NCBI GenBank assembly: GCA_949317995.1
Contig: OX439035.1
Coordinates: 434,001-498,000 of the forward strand
Length of the DNA: 64,000 nt
Direction: 5' to 3'
Source of the DNA: Acholoe squamosa
Taxonomy: Eukaryota > Annelida > Polychaeta > Phyllodocida > Polynoidae
The position numbers and the translations under genes are program-made. Positions within the stretch are counted from its first letter, which is position 1. Each line of letters begins with the position of its first letter. Below, piece after piece: positions 21,557 to 32,587 of the stretch. The notes under the pieces were generated by a model. The model was given only the letters and a program-made list of their open reading frames with translations, was not told the origin of the DNA and searched no databases.

Positions 21557-23092
21557 ATGGACAACATCAGTTGTAGCATACTAAAGGAATTCCTAAGTCT
21601 GATTGTTAATGAGTTAACACATTTATATAATGAATCGTTCAAGCATGGTTTCTTTCCAACTAGCTGGAAAATAGCCAGAGTGACCCCAATTCCTAAAGGT
21701 GGCTCCTTACAAGATGTAGGTAATTGGAGACCTATATCTCTTCTCCCGGTGGTATCTAAAATTGCAGAAAAAATTATGTACTGCCATCTTTTGGATAGAA
21801 TGGATGAGCTAAATGTTATTTCAAAAAATCAGTTTGGTTACAGACGAAACATGGGCACAGGAGATGCTATTTTCGAATTAACAACAGACCTTTATAGTTA
21901 TAGAGATGAAGGTCATGTATCTGCGCTGTGTTTTGTGGACCTCAAGAAAGCATTCGACTCAGTCAATCACACCTATTTATTATCTAAATTGAAATCACTT
22001 CGACTCCAAAAATGTGATTTTGACTGGATCAAAAGCTATCTCTCAAATAGACAACAAATGACTCGTATTGGGGAATTTGACTCCAAATTTGCCCCTGTAA
22101 ATTATGGTGTACCTCAAGGGTCCGTTTTAGGGCCTCTGCTATTTATTTATTACATAAATAATTTGGCAGATGGTCTAGTCCACTGTAAGAATCTGATGTA
22201 TGCTGACGACCTCGTAATCTAGTCACCACAAAGACCCTCAGTTAGCTATCAATTGGCTTCAGGAAGACATCAACAAAGTGGTGGACAAGTGTACTGAGTT
22301 GAGACTAACCATTAATAATTCCAAAACCAAATTTATGCTCAGTGGAAGTAAAGAAAAGATGAAAGTGGTGGTTAACAACCAGCTAAAAATCAAAGGGAAA
22401 ATTCTTGACCGAGTAGACAATTACTGCTACCTGGGGGTTAGGCTAGATGAGGCAATGACCTTAGAACCAGCAGTTAAGGAAGTTATTCGTAAGGTTAATC
22501 ACCGTCTCTTCAAATTTGCGAAAGTACGATGTGACTTGACCCAAAAGGCCGCTATTATGGTGTACAAATCTACCATTATGTCACTCTTTGACTATGCTTG
22601 CTTCCTACACTCAGGTGCTAATTTCAATTTAACAGCTAAATTACAAAGGCTCCAAAATAGGGGGCTTAGAATTTGTATGCGAAGCAGTGTAAGAGACATG
22701 TCCATTGAAGACCTCCATGCAAGATGTAATGTGGATATGCTAGATAGATGTAGAGACGAGGTACTACTTGTGTACATGTACAAATATGCCAATCAAGGCA
22801 ATTTGTCAAAAACACTTTAAATGCCCAACGCACTCGCACCCACTATAAAAAAAAGTTCGATGTAAGAAGACCAAAACGTGAGTTCTTTAAGCGGTCCCCC
22901 TTGTACAGAGGTTCTCACTTATGGAACAATTTGTCTGAATGGCACCAGGAAGCGGAACAGAAAGCCCAGTTTAAAGCGTGTATACGTCGTGTCAGAGACC
23001 TACACAAACAAAGCCAGAAACCCAAGTTTGAAGTCCTCAATGGAAGCATCTTAATTGCAGATACCTCGGATGAGGAAGAAGATGAGCCCTGA
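21557..23092 (+). pseudogene. LINE reverse transcriptase and C-terminal region
   Basis: Fingers and palm motifs are clear: SWKIARVTPIPKGG, NWRPISLLPVVSKI, ALCFVDLKKAFDSV, GVPQGSVLGPLLFI and the catalytic YADD at 22199-22210. A stop follows at 22220-22222, and the thumb and C-terminal parts continue in another frame (22278-22820, with YCYLGVRLD-type and LQRLQNRGLRI segments) and a third frame (22901-23092, YRGSHLWNNL). At least three frame changes show that it is inactive. Confidence 0.85.
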
Positions 23093-23975
23093 GCATCTTA
23101 ACCAAACTACGCTTCACTTGTTGTTCATACTTTCTGACCTGTTACTTCTCAAACAATCCTGTGGCGAGCTATAATTGGTAGTTGGCCTGGCTCAGTTTGG
23201 AAGGTTAATAGACTATTAATTTAGTATTTATCGGCTTTTACAATCCAAGAAAGAATTCTGGTACTAGTCACCCTTGTTAATGACCCTGATTACTGATACT
23301 ACCTATGAATTGATACAATAAGAATGATTTGAAGCTGTGATCTGAAACACGCCGTTAGTGTACTCGCTAACCACAAGCCTCTTTTCTTAGGCTATAACCA
23401 ACCGCTCCTTTGTTGAGCAACTCTGTTACTTCTTTTTTTTTAGGTCTTATTATTTCCTTCTTCCTTGTTTAGAGTCTCGTGGTCTTTCTTGTCTTGTGTA
23501 TATTAATTATATAATTATCATGTAATTAGTAATTGCTTTTTAGCTTTTCCTCAAATCACAAACTCAATCCGCAAGGCATTACCTGCCTATCCTCATCTCA
23601 TCATGGCACAGGCCATGTAATTTTGTGTAATGTATAATTTTAAACTTTGTTTTAATTAAATCTGATTTAAGGGGTATTTGCCCTAAGCTAGTTTTGTTTC
23701 TTCATGTACAGCACACATCAGACAGGACGAGTTGCTTAGCATCGCTCAACAGAATTTTGAACTAATGTTCCTTACAAGTCTCATGCACAATCATTTCTCT
23801 GTCTACATCACTCATTGTTTTATTAACTGGGTTCTACAACCCTTTTTCATAACTTTTCTTTTTTTCACTTTGACAACCACTGAAACTGAGCCTAAATCAA
23901 TTGATTGCAATATTATCACCTCCTCTGCGTAGTGGAGCAATCAATAAACACTTCTTTACAAAAAAAAATAAAATA

Positions 23976-24336
23976 AAAATGGGAGCTATTACAAAGACTA
24001 GGTGCAGCTTATACATGGGAGCTATAACAAAGACTAGGTGCAGCTTATACATGGGAGCTATGACAAAGACTAGGTGCAGCTTATACATGGGAGCTATTAC
24101 AAAGACTAGGTGCAGCTTATATATGGGAGCTATAACAAAGACTAGGTGCAGCTTATACATGGGAGCTATTACAAAGACTAGGTGCATACATGGGAGCTAT
24201 AACAAAGACTAGGTGCAGCTTATACATGGGAGCTATAACAAAGACTAGGTGCAGCTTATGCATGGGTGCTATTACAAAGACTAGGTGCATACATGGGAGC
24301 TATTACAAAGACTAGGGGCAGCTTATACATGGGAGC
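23976..24336 (-). repeat. 36-bp satellite array, segment C1, reverse orientation
   Basis: About ten units lie between the LINE tail and element B. The phase continues into segment C2 after removal of element B. Confidence 0.95.
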
Positions 24337-24471
24337 TGTAACATATGCGCTTGGCGCCATCTTGTGCGTAGAATGTTAAGGACCGGAAGTTGAGTGATAT
24401 TAGGGAATAAACGTCAGTCTAGCACGAGGCACCGAACTTTAAGGTCTTGGTTCTTCCTTCAACTCATTACA
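24337..24471 (+). repeat. 5' LTR of element B
   Basis: It begins TGTAACATATGC and ends AACTCATTACA. An AATAAA polyadenylation signal lies at 24406-24411. It is very short for a Ty3-type LTR. Confidence 0.92.
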
Positions 24472-24490
24472 TGGTTGTCAGAAGTGGTTC
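24472..24490 (+). promoter_or_regulatory. Primer-binding site of element B
   Basis: TGGTTGTCAGAAGTGG directly follows the LTR. It resembles the TGGTGTCAGGAGTGG-type sites that pair with tRNA-Leu. The tRNA assignment is tentative. Confidence 0.55.
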
Positions 24491-24875
24491 TACAGCTCTA
24501 GAAGAGAAAGCAAACCCACCTGGTAATGCCAATTGATAAATTGATGTATAAGCTTACCAGGAGATGTCATTTTGTGAAGGAATTGAATCCAGGAAATTGT
24601 GAGTAGACCAAAGTGTCCAGCCTGGATCTCAAGAACCCTGAAATGAAGCCACATGTTGGTGCTTGGTTGAACTCTGCTAGTATACTGTGAATTTGTGTGC
24701 TACATGGGCATTTTAATAATTTGCTCCAGCCAATCCCATATTGAACTGACTTTGTGCCATTTGCTTGTTGAGGCCTATTCTAGCTGGTCAAGTGTGTTAG
24801 TTTCTAACATTGATTTAGTGGTGCTGGCAGCTAGTTGTGAACATCTACAGTGATTTAAAGGCTCAAAATAGTAAA

Positions 24876-25793
24876 ATGGCTGAGAAAAATATTCCATCCA
24901 TGGATTAGGATGCCTCAGACCTGGTTAGAGAATGGAAACGGTTTAAACAACATTGTGTTTTCCATTTTGGTGGTCCATTGGCTGGCAAAAGCGAAGTAGA
25001 AAAAGTGAATTATTTGATGACATTCATTGGTAACAAAGGTCGCGAATTGTATGATACCTTCCCTTGGGAGCCTGCAGATGGGGATGATGCAGCAGCAGAA
25101 AATGAAGTTCTTGAGTCAGTATTCAAAAAGTATGAGGACTATGTCAAACCCTTTAGAGATGAAATCAGGGCTTCAGCTAGGTTTTTGCGTCGTAGGCAGA
25201 AGCCTGATGAGAAATTTGATGACTTTGTGACTTCTCTCCGTGTACTGGTAAAGAACTGTGGATATGGTACACATGAGGACCGCATGCTCAGAGACATGAT
25301 AGTTATTGGGTCCCGCCATGCAAAGGTCAAGGAGAAGTGCTTCGACAAAGGGGAGGAACTCACCCTCAAAGAGGCCATCACATTTGGTCAAAGCTATGAA
25401 TCCTCCAAAGAGACATTACAGGAGGTGAATTGGGAGGAGGATGACACTGTTAAGGTAGTTAAGAAACAGGAGCCACCCAAAATAAGAAAAAAGCCCTCGA
25501 CATCTAAAGAGAAACCACCTAAGTTAGAGCTATGTGACAAGTGTGGCTACGATGCCACACATGAATATTGCCCTGCCCGTGGTGCGACCTGTAACTACTG
25601 TAAAAGTAAAGGCCATTTCGCAGCAGTCTGTTATAAAGCAAAGAGAAAAGTCAAAAGTAGGTCTCAGAAAGGTGCACATGCGGTCGACGAGCAATCCGAG
25701 GACAGTGGTGACGAGTCAGGTAGTGATGATGGGCTTGCTCACCTGGTCAATACTGTGCAACAGCCAAAGGATCCTCAGACTGATGATTGGTGA
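24876..25793 (+). pseudogene. Element B gag with one early nonsense codon
   Basis: The frame begins at ATG 24876 and meets TAG at 24906-24908, then stays open to TGA at 25791-25793. It encodes about 305 residues with a capsid-like region (REWKRFKQH, then FRDEIRASARFLRRRQKPDE) and a nucleocapsid with Cys/His clusters, the last being CNYCKSKGHFAAVC (C-X2-C-X4-H-X4-C). Gag forms the particle that packages element RNA. An internal ATG after the stop may be too far downstream to give a full capsid protein. The single nonsense codon is the only visible defect in gag. Confidence 0.85.
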
Positions 25794-28700
25794 TGTCAAG
25801 GTTCGGATTCAGCTCGACACTGGTGCAGCCAAGTCTTTCATGTCAGTGAAGACTTATAATCGGATGGTGGATAAACCTCTGATTCGTCCAACCAAGCGTG
25901 TTTATCAATCCTATACCCAGCACCCAATCCCACTACTTGGCACTGCAGTATTCCCAGTCATATGGAAGTCTCATGAAATAAACGTTAAGTTTTACATCAC
26001 AGAGCAGGACCAAACTCCACTCCTATCAGGGTCAGCATGCACACAATTAGGTCTCCTGAAGCGTATCCACACAGTCGATCAAGGCATAGATCAATACCCA
26101 GAGCTGAAGAAATTGACAGGAACTCTTCCAGGGATCTACTCTCTCAAGATAGATCCAACCGTAAAGCCAGTTGTGCATGGAGCCCGACGTCAACCCCATG
26201 CTCTGCGTGAGAAGATTGTGGTAAAACTGAAAGAAATGGAGGAGGATGGTCACATCACCAAAGTCACAGAACCCACAGACTGGGTAAGTTCCATGGTGGT
26301 GGTCCAGAAGAATGATAAAATAAGAATTTGCCTTGATCCACGAGATCTAAACACAGCGATTAGACGGGAACATTACCCAACCCCGACCATTGAGCACATT
26401 GTTGCATCCATGGGAGATGCCAAAGTATTCACTGTTATTGATGCAAAATCCGGTTTCTTGCAAATTAAGATGGATTATGAGTCAAGTCTATTGACAACAT
26501 TCAACACACCGGTTGGAAGGTATCGGTGGCTGAGGCTACCCTTTGGGGTGAAATCCGCACCTGAAATCTACCAGAGGATAATGGATGACATGCTTCAGGA
26601 TATCTCGGGTGCATATGCAGTGATGGATGACATTCTGATAGCAGGGAGAGACACAACCCACCATGATGCTATTATGAAAAGAGTAGTTGAACGAGCTACA
26701 GAGTGGAACTTGAAGTTGAACTTTGGAAAGTGTCAGGTCAGGAAATCTAGCGTCAAGTATGTTGGTCATATTGTCTCGTCAGAAGGTCTAAAGGTTGACC
26801 CAGACAAAGTCAAGGCTGTGAGAGAGATGCCGACACCTCAGACAAAGGAATGTGTACGTCGATTTCTGGGGTTTGTTCAGTATATCTCAAAGTTCATCCC
26901 TAACCTCAGTGAGATTGCAGCACCTCTACGTGCACTCACAAAGAAAGACTCAGAGTTTGTGTGGGAAGAGCCTGAGCAGTGCAGCTTCGAGAAGCTGAAA
27001 GACCTGTGTTGCAATGCCCCAGTACTGGCATACTATGATGTGCGGAAACCAGTCAAGATTCAGTGTGATGCATCCAGCTATGCACTAGGAGGTGTGTTGC
27101 TCCAAAATGACAAACCAGTGGCATATACCTCAAGGGCCCTGACAAGTACAGAACGAGGATATGCTCAGATAGAGAAAGAGACGCTAGCTATTGTCCACTG
27201 TTGCAAGAAATTTCATCACTATGTCTTTGGCAAAGAAGTGGTTGTGCAGTCAGACCATAAACCACTTCAATCGATCTTCACGAAACCTATCTTAGCAGCG
27301 CCAATGAGACTCCAGACGATGATGCTACGCCTTCAGCCCTATGACCTAAATGTCTGCTATGTTCCAGGAAAGGATATTCCTATGGGAGATGCACTGAGCC
27401 GGGCAAACCTGCCAGAAGCAGAAGAAGACATAGAACATATTACAGTTAACATGGTTAACTTTATCGCTGTTACTCCAACCCGGTATCGCAGTTTCCAAGA
27501 AACAACAGCTGATGAGATGAACGAGCTGTACAGCATCATACTCAAAGGTTGGCCAGATACAAAAGAACAAGTGCCACACAGCATAAGGGAGTACTGGTCC
27601 ATTAGAGATGAGCTTGCAGTTTCGGATGGCATTGTATATAAAGGGATGAGGATTGTGGTGCCACCTAGTCTTCGAGAAGAGATGCTCACCCAGGTTCATG
27701 GATCCCACCTTGGCATCACAAAGTGTAAACAGAGAGCGAGGGAAGCACTGTACTGGCCAGGGATGAGCCAAAGAATCGAAGAACTGGTCAGTGATTGTGC
27801 AACCTGTAATACTTATCAGAATAAGCAGCCATCAGAGACCCTACGTCCAACCCCAACACCCCAATGCCCCTGGCAGGAGGTGGCTAGTGATATATTTGAG
27901 TGGAAAGGACAAAACTATTTGCTGACTGTAGACTATATGACTAAATTTATTGAAGTAGACAAACTGCATGACATGTCATCAGCAACTACACAAGAGACTC
28001 TGATGCGCCAACTAGCAGTTCATGGCCTACCAGAGACTCTTAGGACAGATAATGGACCTCAGTTCTCCAGTCAGGATTTTAAATGATTTTGTGTTATAAG
28101 ACACATTACACATGTCACATCATCTCCAAACTACCCTCAATCTAATGGGGAGGCCGAAAGAGCAGTGCAAACAGTGAAAAGACTTTGGGCCAAAGCCAGT
28201 GACAAATATATGGCACTGCTAGATCATAGAACAACACCGATGGAGAGTTGTGGCCTGTCACCAGCACAGCTGGGTATGGGCAGAAGGCCACGTAACACAA
28301 TTCCAATAGCTACAGAGTTACTAAACCCAAAACAGATAGACATTAAGGATGTGAGAAAGGCCTTGGACAAATCTAAAAGGTCACAGAAATATTATCATGA
28401 TGCCAAGCACCCAAGTGACCTACCACCACTTAAAGTAGGTGATCCAGTAAGAATGTCACCATTCCCAGGATCTAAGAAATGGGTGCCAGGGACTGTTGTG
28501 AGACATCATGAGGAGCCAAGGTCTTATGTGGTGGAGCGTGAAGGGCGAAAGTATCGGAGAAACCGTCAGCATATACGATTGGCAACACATGAGGCCAACA
28601 AAAATGCTAACAATAACTGTGCTCCTGAAATAACTAGGGCTACTGTGGCCCAGAGAACAACTGTGAACATACCACCTATCGATATAATACCGCAAACACC

Positions 28701-28890
28701 TGCTGACTTACCATCTCCACCTAAGCCACTCTCGCCACAGAAATCACCTCACCCAACTGTTACTGTTAGTTGCCCAAGAGAAGTGCCTCCAACTCCTACT
28801 TGCAGAAAAGACTCTGCTCAAGGTGATGGGGCTCCATATCGCACCAGTAGTGACAGGTTGAGCAAACCACCCAAAAAGCTCGATCTTTGA
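25700..28890 (+). pseudogene. Element B pol with one nonsense codon in integrase
   Basis: Pol lies in the +1 frame relative to gag and overlaps its end, so it probably depends on frameshifting. Protease has DTGA at 25816-25827. Reverse transcriptase shows FTVIDAKSGFLQIKM, LPFGVKSAPEIYQ and VMDD at 26620-26631. RNase H shows IQCDASSYALGGVL, EKETLAIV and VQSDHKPL. Integrase has HGSHLGITK, YWPGMSQRIEEL and CATC, then core residues in ASDIFEW and RTDNGPQFS. TGA at 28084-28086 interrupts the core before the SNGEAERAV segment that carries the glutamate. The same frame continues to TGA at 28888-28890 with a Pro-rich C terminus. Confidence 0.88.
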
Positions 28891-29153
28891 AACATTTATG
28901 TTATCTTCAAAGGACTGTTCAGTTAGTCATTGTGACATTAACTATAAGTGATCCAAAGGGATTTGATATTATGGTATTTTGCATCGTTTTATCATGAGAC
29001 TGTTCAAGAAAAGAAGACAGACACTTGATTTTTTTTGTTTTGTTTTCTTCACATCAAAGTAGCCGTTGCTATATTGAAGACTGGTTGAGTCATGTTCATT
29101 AGTGCAGGTTGTGCTATATAGTAACTTCTCTATTTAAAAAAAAAAATAAAATA
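28891..29153 (+). other. Element B 3' untranslated region
   Basis: This AT-rich stretch between the pol stop and the polypurine tract holds no further open frame of note. Confidence 0.7.
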
Positions 29154-29304
29154 AAGAGAAAAAGGGAGATGTAACGTATGCGCTTGGCGCCATCTTGTGC
29201 GTAGAATGTTAAGGACCGGAAGTTGAGTGATATTAGGGAATAAACGTCAGTCTAGCACGAGGCACCGAATTGTAAGGTCTTGGTTCTTCCTTCAACTCAT
29301 TACA
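29154..29304 (+). repeat. Polypurine tract and 3' LTR of element B
   Basis: The purine run AGAGAAAAAGGGAGA (to 29169) precedes the 3' LTR, 29170-29304, which starts TGTAACGTATGC and ends AACTCATTACA. Confidence 0.9.
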
Positions 29305-32300
29305 GGAGCAATAACAAAGACTAGGTGCAGCTTATACATGGGAGCTATTACAAAGACTAGGTGCAGCTTATACATGGCAGTTATAACAAAGACTAGGTGC
29401 AGCTTATACATGGCAGCTATAACAAAGACTAGGTGCAGCTTATACATGGGAGTTATAACAAAGACTAGGTGCAGCTTATACATGGGAGCTATTACAAAGA
29501 CTAGGTGCAGCTTATACATGGCAGCTATAACAAAGACTGGGTGCAGCTTATACATGGGAGCTATTACAAAGACTGGGTGCAGCTTATACATGGGAGCTAT
29601 TACAAAGACTAGGTGCAGCGTATATACATGGGAGCTATTACAAAGACAAGGTGCAGCGCATACATGGGAGCTATAACAAAGACTAGGTGCAGCGCATACA
29701 TGGGAGCTATTACAAAGACTAGGTGCATACATGGGAGCTATTACAAAGACTAGGTGCAGCTTATACATGGGAGCTATTACAAAGACTAGGTGCAGCTTAT
29801 ACATGGGAGCTATTACAAAGACTAAGTGCAGCTTATACATGGGAGCTATAACAAAGACTAGGTGCATACATGGGAGCTATTACAAAGACTAGGTGCAGCT
29901 TATACATGGGTGCCATAACAAAGACTGGGTGCAGCTTATACATGGGAGCTATTACAAAGACTAGGTGCATACATGGGAGCTATAACAAAGACTAGGTGCA
30001 GCTTATACATGGCAGCTATACCAAAGACTGGGTGCAGCTTATACATGGGAGCTATTACAAAGACTGGGTGCAGCTTATACATGGGAGCTATTACAAAGAC
30101 TAGGTGCAGCGTATATACATGGGAGCTATTACAAAGACTAGGTGCATACATGGGAGCTATTACAAAGACTGGGTGCAGCTTATACATGGGTGCTATTACA
30201 AAGACTAGGTGCAGCTTATACATGGGAGCTATTACAAAGACTAGGTGCATACATGGGAGCTATTACAAAGACTAGGTGCATACATGGGAGCTATAAGAAA
30301 GACTACGTGCAGCTTATACATGGGAGCTATAACAAAGACTGGGTGCAGCTTATACATGGGAGCTATTACAAAGACTAGGTGCAGCTTATACATGGGAGCT
30401 ATTACAAAGACTGGGTGCAGCTTATACATGGGAGCTATTACAAAGACTGGGTGCAGCTTATACATGGGAGCTATAACAAAGACTAGGTGCAGCTTATACA
30501 TGGGTGCTATTACAAAGACTAGGTGCATACATGGGAGCTATTACAAAGACTAGGTGCAGCTTATACATGGGAGCTATAACAAAGACTAGGTGGAGCTTAT
30601 ACATAGGAGCTATTACAAAGACTGGGTGCAGCTTATACATGGGAGCTATTACAAAGACTAGGTGCAGCTTATACATGGGTGCCATAACAAAGACTAGGTG
30701 CAGCTTATACATGGGAGCTATTACAAAGACTAGGTGCAGCTTATACATGGGAGCTATAACAAAGACTAGGTGCAGCTTATACATGGGAGCTATAACAAAG
30801 ACTAGGTGCAGCTTATACATGGGATCTATTACAAAGACTAGGTGCAGCTTATACATGGGAGCTATAACAAAGACTAGGTGCAGCTTATACATGGGTGCTA
30901 TTACAAAGACTAGGTACAGCGTATATACATGGGAGATATTACAAAGACTAGGTGCATACTTGGGAGCTATAACAAAGACTAGGTGCAGCTAATACATGGG
31001 TGCTATTACAAAGACTAGGTGCAGCGTATATGCATGGGAGATATTACAAAGACTAGGTGCATACATGGGAGCTATAACAAAGACTAGGTGCAGCTTATAC
31101 ATGGGTGCTATTACAAAGACTAGGTGCATACATGGGAGCTATAACAAAGACTAGGTGCAGCTTATACATGGGTGCTATTACAAAGACTAGGTGCAGCGTA
31201 TATACATGGGAGATATTACAAAGACTAGGTGCATACATGGGAGCTATAACAAAGACTAGGTGCAGCTTATACATGGGAGCTATTACAAAGACTAGGTGCA
31301 TACATGGCAGCTATAACAAAGACTAGGTGCAGCTTATACATTGGAGCTATAACAAAGACTAGGTGCAGCTTATACATGGGAGCTATCACAATGACTAGGT
31401 GCAGCTTATACATGGGAGCTATTACAAAGACTGGGTGCAGCTTATACATGGGAGCTATAACAAAGACTAGGTGCAGCTTATACATGGGTGCTATTACAAA
31501 GACTAGGTGCATACATGGGAGCTATAACAAAGACTAGGTGCAGCTTATACATGGGTGCTATTACAAAGACTAGGTGCATACATGGGAGCTATAACAAAGA
31601 CTAGGTGCAGCTTATACATGGGAGCTATTACAAAGACTAGGTGCAGCTTATACATGGGAGCTATCACAATGACTAGGTGCAGCTTATACATGGGAGCTAT
31701 TACAAAGACTGGGTGCAGCTTATACATGGGAGCTATAACAAAGACTAGGTGCAGCTTATACATGGGTGCTATTACAAAGACTAGGTGCATACATGGGAGC
31801 TATAACAAAGACTAGGTGCAGCTTATACATGGGTGCTATTACAAAGACTAGGTGCATACATGGGAGCTATAACAAAGACTAGGTGCAGCTTATACATGGG
31901 AGCTATTACAAAGATTAGGTGCAGCTTATACATGGGAGCTATAACAAAGACTAGGTGCAGCTTATACATGGGAGCTATTACAAAGACTAGGTGCAGCTTA
32001 TACATGGGAGCTATTACAAAGACTAGGTGCAGCTTATACATGGGAGCTATAACAAAGACTAGGTGCAGCTTATACATGGGAGCTATTACAAAGACTAAGC
32101 GCAGCTTATACGTGGGAGCTATTACGAAGACTTGGTGCAGCTTATACATGGGTGCTATTACAAAGGCTAGGTGCATACATGGGAGCTATTACAAAGACTA
32201 GGTGCAGCTTATACATGGAAGCTATCACAATGACTAGGTGCAGCTTATACATGGGTGCTATTACAAAGACTAGGTGCATACATGGGAGCTATTACAAAGA

Positions 32301-32377
32301 CTAGGGGCAGCTTATACATGGGAGCTATAACAAAGACTAGGTGCAGCTTATACATGGGAGCTATAACAAAGACTAGG
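29305..32377 (-). repeat. 36-bp satellite array, segment C2, reverse orientation
   Basis: About 88 units of 36 or 31 bp. Local higher-order repeats are visible: a block of several units near 31,270-31,540 recurs near 31,550-31,815 with a shift of 278 bp. Confidence 0.95.
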
Positions 32378-32587
32378 GGGGTGTGGATGGGGGGTCCCCC
32401 ATGTCATATGTCGATTTTAAATTATGGCCATGTCCCCATGTCAATTTTAAGAAATGGTCATGTCATCATGTCGATTTTAAGAAACTGTTCATGTCACCAT
32501 GTCACTTTAAAGAAATTGTTCATGTCCCATGTCACTAAGCCTAAAATGGCCCATGTCGCCATGTCGATTTTAGTGGTCCACACCCAT
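32378..32587. mobile_element. 210-bp MITE in the satellite with 6-bp target duplication and an internal 30/31-bp repeat
   Basis: ACTAGG flanks the insert (32372-32377 and 32588-32593). The ends share GGGTGTGGA and TCCACACCC in inverted form. The interior is made of about six imperfect units of 30-31 bp with the core ATGTCGATTTTAAGAAA (unit starts near 32411, 32441, 32471, 32502, 32532 and 32563). Confidence 0.7.

Larger units (their letters stand above)
20606..23975 (+). mobile_element. 5'-truncated LINE (non-LTR retrotransposon) inserted in the satellite
   Basis: The element enters in the endonuclease domain and ends with an A-rich tail (about 23961-23978) directly followed by satellite. 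It carries the endonuclease end, a full reverse transcriptase region with frameshifts and a C-terminal region, then a 3' untranslated part of about 880 bp. Only about 2 bp of possible target duplication can be seen. The protein style is of the Jockey/CR1 group, but I cannot fix the clade. Confidence 0.85.
24337..29304 (+). mobile_element. Element B: nearly intact Ty3-type LTR retrotransposon (4,968 bp)
   Basis: Two 135-bp LTRs flank gag and pol, and the pentamer GGAGC on both sides (24332-24336 and 29305-29309) is the target-site duplication within a satellite unit. The LTRs differ at about 3 of 135 positions, so insertion is fairly recent. Gag and Pol are each interrupted by one nonsense codon, with no frameshift seen. 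Pol order is protease, reverse transcriptase, RNase H, integrase, as in Metaviridae. The residues preceding the catalytic DD (VMDD) resemble invertebrate families with xMDD in place of YxDD. Confidence 0.93.
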
